Shown here: piece after piece, positions 22,340-33,499 of the stretch
Layout: each line of letters opens with the position of its first letter
How positions within the stretch are numbered: the stretch's first letter is position 1
NCBI GenBank assembly: GCA_022478985.1
Contig: JAKSZP010000200.1
Location: 83,299-147,298, forward strand
Direction of reading: 5' to 3'
DNA from: Massospora cicadina
Lineage: Eukaryota > Entomophthoromycota > Entomophthoromycetes > Entomophthorales > Entomophthoraceae
Length of the DNA stretch: 64,000 nt
Translations under genes and position numbers: made by a program
Notes under the pieces: model-generated
What the model saw: the letters and a program-made list of their open reading frames with translations, nothing else
Told to the model about the DNA's origin: nothing
Database searches by the model: none

Positions 22340-23613
22340 TCAATGGTCCGTTCGGATGACAACCGGGTGCCTGGCATACAATAGGTGGTGTTGCCACTCC
22401 CCTAAAGCTGCAACTATTGCCAAAAGTTCCTTATCGTAAACTGGATAGTTGGTTTCAGCTGGTGCCATCTTCCAACTGAAATAACAGACAGGATGTTCAA
22501 CCCCATCTTTACCCTCCTGCAACAACACGGCTCCAAGTGCAAAATTTGACGCGTCAGTCTCTACCACGAATGGTTTGTTTGGGTCAGGGTGTGCCAGAAC
22601 TGGGGCTGTCAGCAAACTCATCTTCACTTGCTGAAATGCCCTCTCCTCAGCCTCCCCCAAACGAATGGCACATCTCCCATCAGTCTTGTCAACGGCACAG
22701 CCCATTGGGCCAGATCCCTAGAAAACCTCCACACGAAATTTACCACCCCCAAAAAGCTTCGCACTTCAGTCCTATTCCCAGGAGCCTTCCATTCCCGAAC
22801 CGCCCGCAACTTATCAGGACAGATCGCTATCCCTTCTTGGAGGACCACGTTCCCTAGGAAGGACACCTATTCCTTATTGAACTCGCACTTAGATGGCTTC
22901 AACTTCAAGCCCGCGTTCCTAACCACCTCCAACACACTTCTCACATCCCTCACATGGTCCTGTGCCAATCTGGAAAACACCAGGATGTCATCCATATAAG
23001 CAACACAACACTTACCCACTAAGTCCCCCAATACATGATCAATTATGCGCTGGAAAACTGCAGGGGCATTGCGTAGCCCAAATGGCATAACCCTGTACTC
23101 GAAGTTTCCCAGATGACATTTGAATGACATATACCGCTAGTGCTCAGGGCGAACAGGAATTTGATTGAAAGTGTCCACCAAATCCAATTTGGTGAACACC
23201 CCACACCCAGAGATCATGGGCAGAATGTTCTCCATGAGTGGCATTGGATAGGGGTCAGGTTCCATCACCTCATTAAGGCGTCGGAAATCAACACAAGGAC
23301 ATAACTCCCCCTGACTTGGGAACCAACAAGACTGGCGAAACCACCGGCGACTTGGAAGGCACAATCAAACCCATATCCAGCATCTTATGGACATAATCCT
23401 CCAATGCCTCCGGGCCCATGGATTCAACGGATAGACTGGACAGCCCTTTGGCAACTCAGAGCCTTCCTTGAACCGGAATCCAAATGCAAAATCCCCTGTA
23501 GGCGAAAAAGGCGCATCACCTTTAGGCTCAAACACCTCCACAAAATCCTGATACTCCCTCGGCAAACCTTCCACTGGCACACTTGAGGTGATTCCACCCA
23601 TGTGCTTCACCAA
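22340..23613 (-). pseudogene. Reverse transcriptase and RNase H of E1
   Basis: The pieces in order are 23365-23613, 23137-23364 (CVDFRRLNEV, FTKLDLVDTFNQI), 22867-23130 (VMPFGLRNAPAVFQ, catalytic AYMDDILVFS), 22624-22866 (RT thumb) and 22340-22705 (RNase H: VETDASNFALGAVL, ETNYPVYDKELLA, RTDH). Stops are at 22340-22342, 22864-22866, 23134-23136 and 23614-23616. Frame changes occur near 23420 and 23305, and in a G-run at 22654-22658. Catalytic motifs are preserved. Restoring activity would need several changes. Confidence 0.9.
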
Positions 23614-23814
23614 CGAACCTTAGGACTGAAACGTCCATTCACACGTCCCCTGACCTCTAGGCGACAGCAGAACCCTCTCTCTCTTCATATCAAACTGTGG
23701 GCAGAAATGGTGCCACCATCTCATCCCCAGCACCACTGAATGTGGCAGGTGAGCTAAGGCGTAAAACTCCTCTCTGAATACCTCCGGGCCTTGCCTCAAA
23801 AGGACCTTGGCCTG

Positions 23815-24192
23815 CACTCACCATACCACCATTTTTTTGGAGGCATCTGCCAACGTCACCCATCCATCCTTCTGTAATGACAATCCATGGCTTCTTGCCC
23901 AATTCTCCTCAACATAATTTTCCCCAGCTCCAGTGTCAATAAAAGCTAGAACTTCACCGCAATCCCTTCCTTCAACCCCCACAAGCACATTGAAAGGCAA
24001 AACCAGATAAGGATAAGATGAAGTAAGCGGTTTATTTTGAGGCACCAGATTCACCAGCTTCTTGCGAAAATTATAAGGAGCCTTCTTATTCTGAGCCTCA
24101 GGATCCTGAGCAGTAATCTCGATGGGAATCCCCATCTCCCGCACCTCAACCATACCCTCAGGATTTCCTTGACTCTTCTTTCCTTCCTCCAC
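23815..24192 (-). pseudogene. Aspartic protease of E1
   Basis: The open frame 23818-24192 reads LAFIDTGAGENYVEENWA, the catalytic D-T-G-A motif of retroviral-type proteases, preceded by the LPFNVLVG strand. It ends in a TGA that could come from CGA by one C-to-T change. The downstream segment 23620-23817 continues the same product (FYALAHLPHSVVLGMRWW). Confidence 0.85.
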
Positions 24193-24289
24193 ATAGCTAA
24201 ACCCCTTAGAACCATGTATGGGCTCTGAACCTGCCCTTCTTCCACCACTCTGTCCTCGGAATCCCCCTGGGGGTCACACAAATTCCTGA

Positions 24290-24777
24290 TGGGCCCATAC
24301 CAAACTCAACTGTCGCTCTACCTGCAAGGCTAAACCCACCTCTTCCTCCAACGTCACTGCAGGTTTCACCGCCGCCATTGCCAATAATGAATCAGCTTGC
24401 AAGTTTTAGTGAAACATGCGCGGAAGCTGAGACTCAGGTGCCTTTGCTGCTCTTGCCAATGCGCGGAACATCTAGCCATACTCCTCCACTGACTTCTTCC
24501 CTTGACCACACTGCAGTAACGCCGCCCAGGCCGAATCCTGCGCCTCATCTGGACATGCTGCATGGTCAATCCAATCCAGACATCCCTCCACCAATACGGG
24601 TAACCCTGACTGCTCTTCTAAAAGTTCTCGCACCCACTTTGACTGCTTTACTGGAAGTGCCAACAGAACCTGACTTAACTGCAAGGCAAACGAATCCTCT
24701 CCACCCGCTGCCTTTGTCAAACGTCCCTGGAACTGAACCCAGCTAAACGTCTGGTGGATCAGTTCCAAGTCTTCCAA
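24290..24777 (-). pseudogene. Gag core of E1
   Basis: The frame 24472-24777 begins after a TTG codon and reads LELIHQTFSWVQFQGRL and then KQSKWVRELLEE, like the capsid region of fungal chromovirus Gag. The 3' portion is broken by stops. No CCHC knuckle was found. The frame abuts the leader frame at 24743-25270 with an A-run at the junction, which suggests the two were once one Gag. Confidence 0.6.
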
Positions 24778-25270
24778 TTTTTAAAACCGTGGGAATTCTT
24801 CCTTTGTCCTTCCCAGGCCCTACCACTTTCCCACCATCCCGGGACACACACTCTAAAATCCGGTATAATTCATGAAGCAAAAAAACGGTGGAGAATATCA
24901 CCATCAAGAGTGTTGCAGTATAGTTATACCACATTTGAAACACAACTTCTTCTGGCACCTCTTTTGCTTGCCACCACAACGACAGGAAAGTAAATGAGTT
25001 CTGTTTAATGTAACGCACTGGCTCCTTCCAATGAGCCACGAATGAGTTGGGCAACAGGATCCATGTTAAATACCATAGGGCTGACATGACTCCTGATACT
25101 ACTCTCCTGGTGCGCGCGCTACAAGATTGGACAAGCACCCCCTGGAAGACAGTTGCAAGTATACTTAACCCCAGCAACATGCCTTGACTCCAAGACAAGG
25201 TATAGAGGGAGGCAATAGCCCTCCCAAGCTCACTCTCAAAGTCCAATTCTTGTTGATTTAAGCCAAACAT
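24743..25270 (-). CDS. LTR-encoded leader of Gag (E1), 175 codons
   Basis: It starts at the first ATG after the inferred RNA start site, in the strong context GCAGCCATG, and runs out of the LTR through the primer-binding site into the internal region. The protein is hydrophobic in three places: about residues 31-49 (MLLGLSILATVFQGVLVQS), 57-74 (VVSGVMSALWYLTWILLP) and 117-133 (TATLLMVIFSTVFLLHE). These are candidate membrane segments. The LTR part is also open in the 3' LTR and in the solo LTR. The frame ends at an A-run just where the Gag core frame begins. No family match is known to me. Confidence 0.5.
   Translation of the reverse strand: MFGLNQQELDFESELGRAIASLYTLSWSQGMLLGLSILATVFQGVLVQSCSARTRRVVSGVMSALWYLTWILLPNSFVAHWKEPVRYIKQNSFTFLSLWWQAKEVPEEVVFQMWYNYTATLLMVIFSTVFLLHELYRILECVSRDGGKVVGPGKDKGRIPTVLKIGRLGTDPPDV
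24997..25006 (-). promoter_or_regulatory. Self-priming type primer-binding site of E1
   Basis: On the reverse strand the LTR is followed by TT and then AAACAGAACT, not by TGG. Its reverse complement AGTTCTGTTT occurs in the LTR with its first base 35 bases downstream of the TATA end (25363-25372). This is the geometry of Tf1/sushi elements, whose RNA 5' end primes its own reverse transcription. Confidence 0.65.
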
Positions 25271-25833
25271 GGCTGCAGTTAGGCAATATCTTTAAAATAA
25301 ACCCAAATTATAAATATATGAATTTTAGGTTCTTTTATTTAATATTTAGCCAAGTTGATAGAAAACAGAACTGAGGAGCCTCCAGCTCCCAGTTTCTTCC
25401 CTACATACACATGTTAAAAGCTAAAATAAAGTGTAATATAAGCTTATGGTGCCAGCTTGAATGATGTTTGGTGTAAACTTTACAGCAGGATTGCGGAATC
25501 TTTACTCAATGATTCTGTGTCAGTTCCAATCCTCAATGGTTCCGCGCCAGTTCCATTTCGAATCCCAATTGAACCGCGAAACTCCCAAGCACCCGTTTCA
25601 TTCCATTCTTAATTCAAATCCAAATCGAATCTTGTAACTACCCACTTTACTCGTTTTCCATTTTGTTCCGACTTGGACGCCCATCTTGCTCCTTGGCCTA
25701 CTCCAAGCTCCGGCCCTTAGGCATCCTTGCCAGAAACAACGCCCCCTCCTCCTCCATACATACAGACACAGCCTGCCCTGTCTTACCAAAGATCAGGGCA
25801 ATGTGATGATGAGGATAGACCTCAACTGTCACT
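25009..25833 (-). repeat. 5' LTR of E1
   Basis: It runs from TGTAACGCAC to GTCACT, 825 bases (last base altered from A). The TATA-like element is TACATA at 25402-25407 (TATATA in the other two copies), and the inferred transcription start is 25372. The right flank TTCAG belongs to the older element E4. Confidence 0.88.
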
Positions 25834-26416
25834 TTCAGGACTTGCCCCAATGCAATTGAAGCCTTTACTTTCAAATTTTAAATAGCTTATTATAATAATT
25901 ACCTCATATTTATATTTAATCAATATTTTGGTGAAAGATGCTTTTTCAGGCCAAAGGATCAAAATTATTATTGACTTTATGCCATTACTCTGTCAATTGA
26001 TGCTTTATTGGACCAAAGGCCTGAAATTATTATTAGCTTCAAATATTTAGCATTTACCAATTCCCATTTGCAATTTTAAAGTTGAAGATACTTAAGATAA
26101 ATTGCCTAAACAACCACTTTCTGATAAGCTTAGGCGATTTTTCCCTATTTTAACTTAGTCCTTATTTTCTCTAACCCTATTAAAGTGCTAGAATTATATT
26201 CAATATAGGACCTTTTTGCTCATAGCATTGACTTTTTCCTAGCTTTTTCTGATATTTTGCCTGTTCAAAAATAGCATAGATTTGCTTGATGATGTTCATT
26301 CTGTCAAGAGATTGTCCTAGAGACATAAAGTATACTAGGAGATTCCACTGGAGCTATACCCCTAATAATTGTGTAGCCTTCAAAGGACCTGATCTTAAAA
26401 TTTAAAGGAAAACTCA
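25834..26416 (+). repeat. 5' LTR of E4 (remainder after E1 insertion)
   Basis: It aligns by eye with 36312-36898 over its length: TTGCCCCAATGCAA at the start, TGATGCTTTATTGG, TTTCTGATAAGCTTAGG, and AAAGGAAAACTCA at the end. Its first few bases are left of E1 (19855-19860). Confidence 0.75.
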
Positions 26417-26420
26417 ATGC

Positions 26421-26435
26421 TGGTGCTTTCTGCCA
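26421..26435 (+). promoter_or_regulatory. Primer-binding site of E4
   Basis: TGGTGCTTTCTGCCA lies four bases after the LTR end. It shares the first seven bases with the E2/E3 sites but differs after that. Confidence 0.55.
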
Positions 26436-28208
26436 GGTCCCTTCCAAGGCAACCTAGGGAGGACATAAATTCATAATGAACAATACCAGTGGTAGTAAGA
26501 TGAGTGTGCACTGAAGGGTCCACTAAGAATCAAGACGTGATGAAAATGGATGAAAAAATGCCCCTTTACCTTGTAGATATGAGCTGGACCAACTGCCAGT
26601 GGTTTAACTGAGCTTGAGCCTACCTAGATGTCACAAATACCATGGACAGTTTGAGTAATGAATTAATTGAAAAAATGAAAACTTTTTATGGAGAAAGTGA
26701 GCTGTGAAATTGTATATACATTAAACATTCAATGGTGTAAAAACAGCTTGAACTCATTAAGAATTATGCCAAAGATTCTGCTAAGCATATTGGAAAGGTT
26801 GACTATGAACTCACAGGTTACTAAGCAGCTGAGGAAGGATTGATTTGATTTGTGATGCTATAAATCATTATACTTTTATTCAAATGCTTGAGCACTTCTG
26901 AAAGAGCACTGCCAAATCTACCCACCTATCCCAAAAAAAACCTGGGATAAGTTACTGGAACGTGGGCTTGCTACAGTCAACAAATCAGATGTTACCAATG
27001 CCAAAGTCCAAGAAAACTTTTAATTTGATTTTGCAGCTGATCTGGAAACACTTGATGAGCTAAATAGAGTAGCTGAACCAAATGACTGTCTCAACATTTT
27101 GATTCCCAATGTTTTTTGCTACTCTGAAACTGAATCTCCTTGTCATAAAGCATGATGATAATAATAAGATTGTCCTGGAGCTTAAGGTGAGTGACCATCC
27201 AGAACACCAAACAGATTACCTGTGGTACAGCCATCCATATTGATGGATGGAAAATGAAAAAGACAGCCGTGAGGCCTTAACCAGTGTTATAAAAATTGGA
27301 ATTTATCACCACTAAATCTTCAATAGAACTTTGAGCCCCACAAGTAAATATGGATATTTTAAGCTTTTTTTACTAAAATTAAAATTGATAAAAGGGAAAA
27401 TGGAGCAAAAGCGGAAACTGGTGGAGTCCTCTGCCATGTAAGCTCTTCAAACAAAATGGGGATCTAAACGATGCCCTTCACTGTCAGAAATAACTTACAA
27501 TTTTGATTATGCTGAATTAGCATCCAGAAATTCTATGACGCCAAATCCTGTCCTGGCCAGCTGACTCACTCTCAAACTTTGCCACCAACTTTTTCCTTTT
27601 GCTGCAATTTTGCTTAGCAAATCAGTGCTACTTTGTTTGGCGGGCAACTGGGTGTGCCTATGGCCAGGCCACATATGGCTGGTCCCACTGAGTCAGGAAA
27701 GGGTTTGGTGCACCTGTATCTATAAGGGATGGGCTTACAATTGTCAGTGATGAAGAGCCATGGTGGATGTGGATTCTCAACCTGAAACTAGTTTATTTAA
27801 TCTTCTCTTGGCGGAACTCAATTTAATAACATTGGTGGAACTTGAACTTCCAGAAACCTTTTAAGGGGAAAAATTGCTATCAACATTCTGCTGGACAAGG
27901 TCCTTGGACGCTGCCACCTCCCCACACACCCCCTGTATTCACTGTAACAACCCATGAGTGGTTAGCATAGGGTAAAATGATGCAACCTTCAATTTATGCT
28001 ATCACCCACCTCTCATCTACCACATGGGATAAATTGCCAAGAGTGATGAGGAGATGGCCGCCCGCTTCTTCATTCTCTTAGTCCAGAATGAGATATCTCC
28101 TGATTCAGCCACAGGGGTTGCTCCCCCAGACTTACACTCCTCGCTGCTCTTAAAACAAAACTGGAGCCATCAAAGCCCAACAAGAAAATCTACAATTTAC
28201 TTTTGTGG
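26436..28208 (+). other. Internal region of E4, left part
   Basis: Frames on the plus strand are short and full of stops. I see no protease, reverse transcriptase or integrase motif. Fragments such as DHPEHQTDYLWYSHPY (about 27190) are protein-like but unrecognised. Confidence 0.4.
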
Positions 28209-28213
28209 CTATG

Positions 28214-28552
28214 TCTTAAGTTTTGAATTGCACTTCTAATGAGGCAGGTTTAACCTCAAAGTTACACTAGGAGGATTCTCCAAAAAGTGATAAATTAAAT
28301 AGGAAATTACAGGATAAAATTGACCTAATTTTTATTTTCAAAAAGAGGAAAGATTTATAGGCTTTTTTATGGTTCTTAATCTATCAGAGTGATTTAATCT
28401 TTGCATGATTGAATCTTCAATCAGTTGATCAGGATCCAATTGATCATTAACTTTGATAGATTGTGATAGATTGCTCGCTCCTTCCAATGATGTTAGGGAA
28501 ATTGAGGAAGGGGATTTTTTTGGAGATATGTGAATTTGGTGAAATCCTGACA
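28214..28552 (-). repeat. 3' LTR of E2
   Basis: About 340 bases, ending TCCTGACA. It matches 34207-34505 plus 35330-35374. The adjacent CTTCCCCCTCAAGATT (28553-28568) is the polypurine tract in reverse. Confidence 0.85.
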
Positions 28553-28633
28553 CTTCCCCCTCAAGATTCAATCGCGGTGGAGGATGACTTCTTAAAAACC
28601 CAGGATGAATACAAATTTACCACAATACCAGTA

Positions 28634-29519
28634 TCAGTATGAACAATCAAATATTTTAATCCTTTTTAAATATAACTCTATAAGGACCAGACCAATTAGT
28701 TCCCAGTTTTTCAGTCTGTCCGCCTGGCTGAGAATGATAATACATAACATGATCTCTAATCTGATATTCAGGTAAGACTGGTTTATGTTGATTGCTTCAT
28801 AAAGTCTCCCTTCAAGTGGTAGTTTCAATTGAATTTATTTCTTGAGCCTGGAGGCGGATAATTTTATAAGCCAAATTTCTCATAACTAAATTGGAATTTT
28901 CTGGGATGCTTTCTTCAAGGATAGTCTGAACACTAGAAGGGACTGAAGGATTCCGCCCATATATACACTTAAATGGGGACATCTTAATAATGCGGTGATA
29001 GCTTATCCAATAAGCAAACAAGGCACTATGTAAATAAAAATTTCACTGAGTCAAATCAGTCAAGGCCATTTTCCTTAAAATGGAGACCAAGGTTCCATTA
29101 ACTCGTTCAATGGCCCCATTTGTGGATGGATTATATGGGACAACAAATCGCTGAGTAGTGTTAAATAATTTTGATAACTCCTGTATAAGCTGCGAGGTGA
29201 AATTAGTCCCATTATCTGACATAAGGACCTTTGGACATCCATGTAGGTAAATAATATGCTGATATAGGAATAAGGCTGTAGTCTTAGCCAAAGGAGTAGC
29301 AATTGAAATGGCCTCAACCCATTTGGTCAAATGGTCAACGGCCATAATGATATACTGATGACCATGCACTCCTTGAGAAAAAGGCCCTACAACATCAATG
29401 CTGACTACTTTGAATGCCTTAGTTGGGGAAATGACTTGATGTTGATAAGTAGGGTTGGTAGTTTCATGACGTTTGCAAGTAAGATATGAGTCAAGAGTCT
29501 CCCAAATGAACTCGGTCAT
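28634..29519 (-). pseudogene. Integrase of E2
   Basis: The main piece (29043-29519) has part of the zinc region (LTCKRHE), then FKVVSIDVVGPFSQG, VLMSDNGTNFTSQ and NGAIERVNGTL, so all three catalytic acids are present. 28812-29021 continues with SPFKCIYGRNPSVPSSVQ, and 28634-28828 is the C-terminal tail with a stop. It is an ordinary gypsy integrase without chromodomain. Confidence 0.88.
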
Positions 29520-29920
29520 GTTGTTCCAATAGTATCAAGTCTTCAACCATTATTGAGTTTTCTTTAAGCTGCTATAACTGACTTTTTCATGACCTTCAAT
29601 TACAGCGTAAGACCTGGAGTTGGGATGTAGGAAGGGCAACCACTTAGACTTGACTTTCTTATACAAAGCTCCATCTTGAATCATGGTATCCTTGGTAATT
29701 GATTTTAGATAGGCTCAATCCTCTTCAGTCTCTCAATCCCATAATTCCGGTCATCCAATAAGATTATACAAGCGTTCTTCTTTTTCTAGTTCTAAGATCA
29801 GAATAGGCAGTTGGGATAACCCATCCGCATAATGATGCTGATCTCCTGAGCGATGAACAATGGAAAAATCGTAATTTTGCAATTATAAATCCCAACAGGC
29901 CAACCTCCCATCAGGATCCT

Positions 29921-31237
29921 TCATATTCTGCAGCCATCGTAAGGAGGAATGGTCAGTAATAACTGTGAAATGGGTACCATATAAAAGAGCTGAAAATGCT
30001 TGATGGCCAAAATTACCGCCAAACATCCCTGCTCAGTAACATTATAATTTCGTTCAGCCTTTGACAAAGTTTTGCTATAGTAAGCAATAGGATGATCCTT
30101 ATTTTCTTCATCACACTGAGATAAAATAGCCCCAATAGCGATATTGCTTGCATCCATATGTATAAAGAAAGGCTTATTAAACTGGGGGTGAATTTGAACA
30201 GGTGCCTTCATCAAGGCGGTACACAGAGAATTGAAAGACTGTTCTTGAGCTGATCCCCACTCAAAAGACACTCCTTTTTGCAATAGATAAAATAAGGGTT
30301 CATCCATATCAGAAAAGTTGGGAATAAATTGCTGGTAATACCCAACCATACTAAGAAAGACTTGAATATCCCGTAAAGAAGAGGGAGGAAGCATCTGTTG
30401 GATGGCTTGAACTTTGTCCGCAAGGGGCCAAATCCCTTTAGCTGAAACATGATGTCCTAAGAAGTCCATTTCATTTTGAAAGAATGAGCACTTGGAGGGC
30501 TTGAGTTTTAAGGAAGAGCCCTGAATTTGGCTGAAAACTTCTTTTAAATGGTTTAAATGCTCAGTAAAGGTTTTGGAAAACATGGTAATGTCATCAAGAT
30601 ATACCAGAACACAAGTAAGCTTTAAATACTGGAGCATACTGTTTATGGCCCTTTGGAAAGTTGTGGGGGCATTGCTTAGGCCTTGAGGCATGCGAGTTGG
30701 GTTAAACAACCCTTCACTCAATATCAGGGCATTCTTGGTACAATCTTCTGGAGACAGTTCAATTTGCCAATATCCACTGGCTAGGTCCATGGCCGAAAAA
30801 TAGGTGGATCCAGCCAACAATCTAAGTGAATCATCAATCCTAGGTAAGGGATAACAGTCCTGTCAGGTAATAGCATTCAATCGACAATAATCCATCATGA
30901 CTCAATGAGAACCATCTTTCTTCTTAACCAACAACAATGGGGATGCCCAGGGACTATTGGAGGGTTTCAATAATCCAGCCTCCAGAAATTAATTCAACTC
31001 CTTAGTAAACTGGGCTTCTTTTACTTTGGATTTATGATAGGGCTTCGCATGAATAGGAAGGTGATCACTAGTTTCAACAGTGTGCACTACACCTTTCATC
31101 TTCCCAAAATTGTAAGTATGCCTAGCAAAAATGTTGGAATATTTGTCCAATAATTGAAGCACTTGTTTCTCCTGTTCCTTAGAGAAATGTTTCCCGATAG
31201 CAGGTCCCACAGTAAGGATTTCCTTATCACTCTCCAA
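29921..31237 (-). pseudogene. Reverse transcriptase and RNase H of E2
   Basis: Piece 30989-31237 covers the RT N-terminus (HLPIHAKPYHKSKVKEAQF). The 299-codon frame 29921-30820 has FSAMDLASGYWQIEL, RMPQGLSNAPTTFQRAI, catalytic VLVYLDDITMFS, the thumb, and RNase H (FIHMDASNIAIGAILSQ, NYNVTEQGCLAVI). It ends after a frameshift near the RNase H C-terminus. The catalytic residues are present; the region between the two pieces is broken. Confidence 0.9.
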
Positions 31238-31271
31238 TCCAAAGTCTTGTAAACTCCCAAAGGGTTTAACA

Positions 31272-32000
31272 TCATATATATGAGATAAGGGTAACAGCTT
31301 GACATAAGCAATTGGGCTTTTGATCTACCAGTTTTGGCTCATCAGTAAGGTTTGCTAGTAAGATAGATAAAGAGCCTGAATAAGCATAATCCAATATTCC
31401 AGGACAAGTCAAGAGTTCTTTGGCAGAAGGATTGACAGTGCCCTGGACTTGTAGCAAATGCCCCTTGGGAATCGAAAAGTGCAAAGAAGTATTAATGATC
31501 ACTTGTGATTTTGGTGGAATAACTAATTTCTCAGGAGAAAAAATAGGCATTCCCTCTTCAATATCAGCCATGGTAGGAGGTAATTTTACATGAGGATCTT
31601 CAACCAGATAATGAAGTGAATAAGACCTTTTAGTTCCTTCTAACAGATATAATTGATGTCAAGTGGAAGCATGATCAGATAAAAGTAAGGGAACTCGATA
31701 CCCCAAGAGAGACAACAACGAGTCAGGATAGTTGATAATTCCATCAAATTCTCATAAAATTTGAGTTCCCATGAGTACGTCATAGCTCAAATTATCGAGC
31801 ACATTCACTGGAATGGTAAAGGTTAATTTCCTGATTTTCAGAGGAAGGGATGAAAAAGCTCCAATAGACTGAGTACTTTGAGGGCTGGCAGTGCCATATT
31901 CCTCATAATGAGAAATATTGAGGGTTAATTTGATCCATTTGACCAATTTGGAGGAGACAATATTCACTAGGGATACAGTATCTATGATAGCCTTGGCATT
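31272..32000 (-). pseudogene. Protease region of E2
   Basis: The reverse strand reads AIIDTVSLVNIVS, with the catalytic Asp codon at 31980-31982. The following Gly of D-T-G is Val. 31752-31967 continues (NISHYEEYGTA, SYDVLMGTQIL), matching the strand and flap order of retropepsins. 31272-31571 is the linker to RT (PPKSQVIINTSLHFSIP). Likely inactive. Confidence 0.6.
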
Positions 32001-32019
32001 GATTTGATTTACTCAGAAA

Positions 32020-32888
32020 TTAGTTTTGGGTATTGATGCTTCCAAACTGAGAGGATAATGCCAATAAGGAGGGCAAGGAATAAGAAGAATGGTCATCTTT
32101 ATTACACTTCATTGAACTTTGCTGCTCTTGCTGCGCACTCACATCATTATCAAGGTGAAGAATTTTATTGGTCTCATCTCTTTCTTTTTTTTCATCTGCT
32201 TCCTTTTTAAAACAACAATCTTCAGTATGGAAGTAGTGATGACAGTAATTACACTGGATCGCTCTAGTGTTCTCAGGCATGGCAAAGACTTTGGGCCAAT
32301 TAGGTCTAGGAGACTCATAAAGTCAGGGTTTTTGGAGAATTGAGGGGGCAACTCCAATAAGGCCTCCTTAATATCCAAAATACTTCAGAAGTTCTTTTTG
32401 ACACTGATCAGATAAACTTGCATTTGCATCCTAGTAGTAAAGGCTGACAGAACTGCGGTTATTGCATCGTCCAAGTTTAACTGACCACAGGCTACAAGAG
32501 TTTGAGCTTCCTGATAGAACAGATGAGCAAAGTCCTTAATAGATTCGTTTCAGCGGGGCTGTATACCCATAAAGGCCTGTTTTTGTGAAGATAGGGTCTG
32601 CTCACTTCCAAATTCTTTGATCAATGCTACTTTGACTTGATCCCAAGTAGAGCAAGTCATTAATTGGGGAACCATAACATCTTGAGCCAATTGAGTAAGG
32701 CAATTAGGCAAGTAATTCATCTTTTGGTGATCCGTGGCCTCACTTAATGCCTTTTCATACAGATAAGATATAAAAAGGCGATAATGCTGCCTTCCCCTGA
32801 GGAGATTTGTCCTTGAATACAGGCTGAAACTTATGGGAGCATTGGTAGTCAAAACATGCACTCCAGGTTGTTCAGATTGAGTAGACAC
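32020..32888 (-). pseudogene. Gag capsid and nucleocapsid of E2
   Basis: 32550-32888 reads as a Gag capsid (QHYRLFISYLYEKALSEA, VALIKEFGSEQTL). 32020-32280 starts with a CX2CX4HX4C knuckle (CNYCHHYFHTEDCC, with Cys10, Cys13, His18 and Cys23). The two are in different frames. Confidence 0.75.
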
Positions 32889-33277
32889 ATAAGAGGCAGA
32901 ATCTGAAGCTTGAGAAGAAAATTGAGGGTAAGGACCAACAGCTTCTGTCTAAATTTCATTAATCCATCAATTTAGGTCTACATGCCCTACTTTTTCATCT
33001 AGTCAGTAAGATAGCTCAAAAATCTGTTCCTGTTGTGCATTGTACTTGAGCTCCAGAGTCTCAATTTTTGCTTGGAGCAATTCCCCTTTTGATTCACAAG
33101 CATGTAATAAGATATCAGTGTCCTTAGCCCACTTTTCCAAATTGATCAATTCATTGGACAAGGACTGCAGAGTCAAAAGGGGTCAATTGGTACCCCATCA
33201 GGGGTTAGGTTGCATTCTTTGGCCACCTTGGAGAATTGTTCACATAAGTGGGTCATCATGTTCATGAGAGAGTTAAT

Positions 33278-33499
33278 TTACTGATAAGATCCTGAATGAC
33301 CATCAGCACCTGGAGGTCCACGAGGTCCATCAGCTCCAGGAGGTCCATGAGGCCCTACACCTACAGGTGGCCCACAAGGTCCTTCTACCCCAGGAGGACC
33401 CATATTTCCAGAGGTTTTCTCTACTTCATTGACCCAGAACTGAATTCCTGAGTACAAATGTTCCAATTGAAAAAGATGGGTTCTAATTTCTTCCTCCAT
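33278..33499 (-). pseudogene. Gag N-terminal region of E2 with collagen-like repeat
   Basis: A 73-codon frame with a helical N-terminus (residues 1-28) is followed by Gly-X-Y repeats from residue 34 to 70, for example GPPGADGPRGPPGADG. The repeats occupy 33290-33400. The position between the putative Gag start (MDSQFLPDKAQ, start codon at 34147-34149) and the capsid makes it part of Gag. Confidence 0.6.

Larger units (their letters stand above)
19861..25833 (-). mobile_element. Element E1, chromovirus with both LTRs
   Basis: This is a near-complete minus-strand Ty3/gypsy element of about 6.0 kb. The order, leftwards from the 5' LTR (25009-25833), is Gag, protease, reverse transcriptase, RNase H, integrase with chromodomain, polypurine tract, 3' LTR (19861-20686). 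The flanking five bases are ATCAG and TTCAG, a target duplication with one mismatch. The two LTRs differ at few positions by eye, making this one of the younger elements here. Premature stops and a few homopolymer frameshifts are the only breaks. Confidence 0.92.

Noticed and set aside
24290..24480. Zinc knuckle in E1 Gag
   Set aside because: No CX2CX4HX4C could be read in any frame near the Gag C-terminus.
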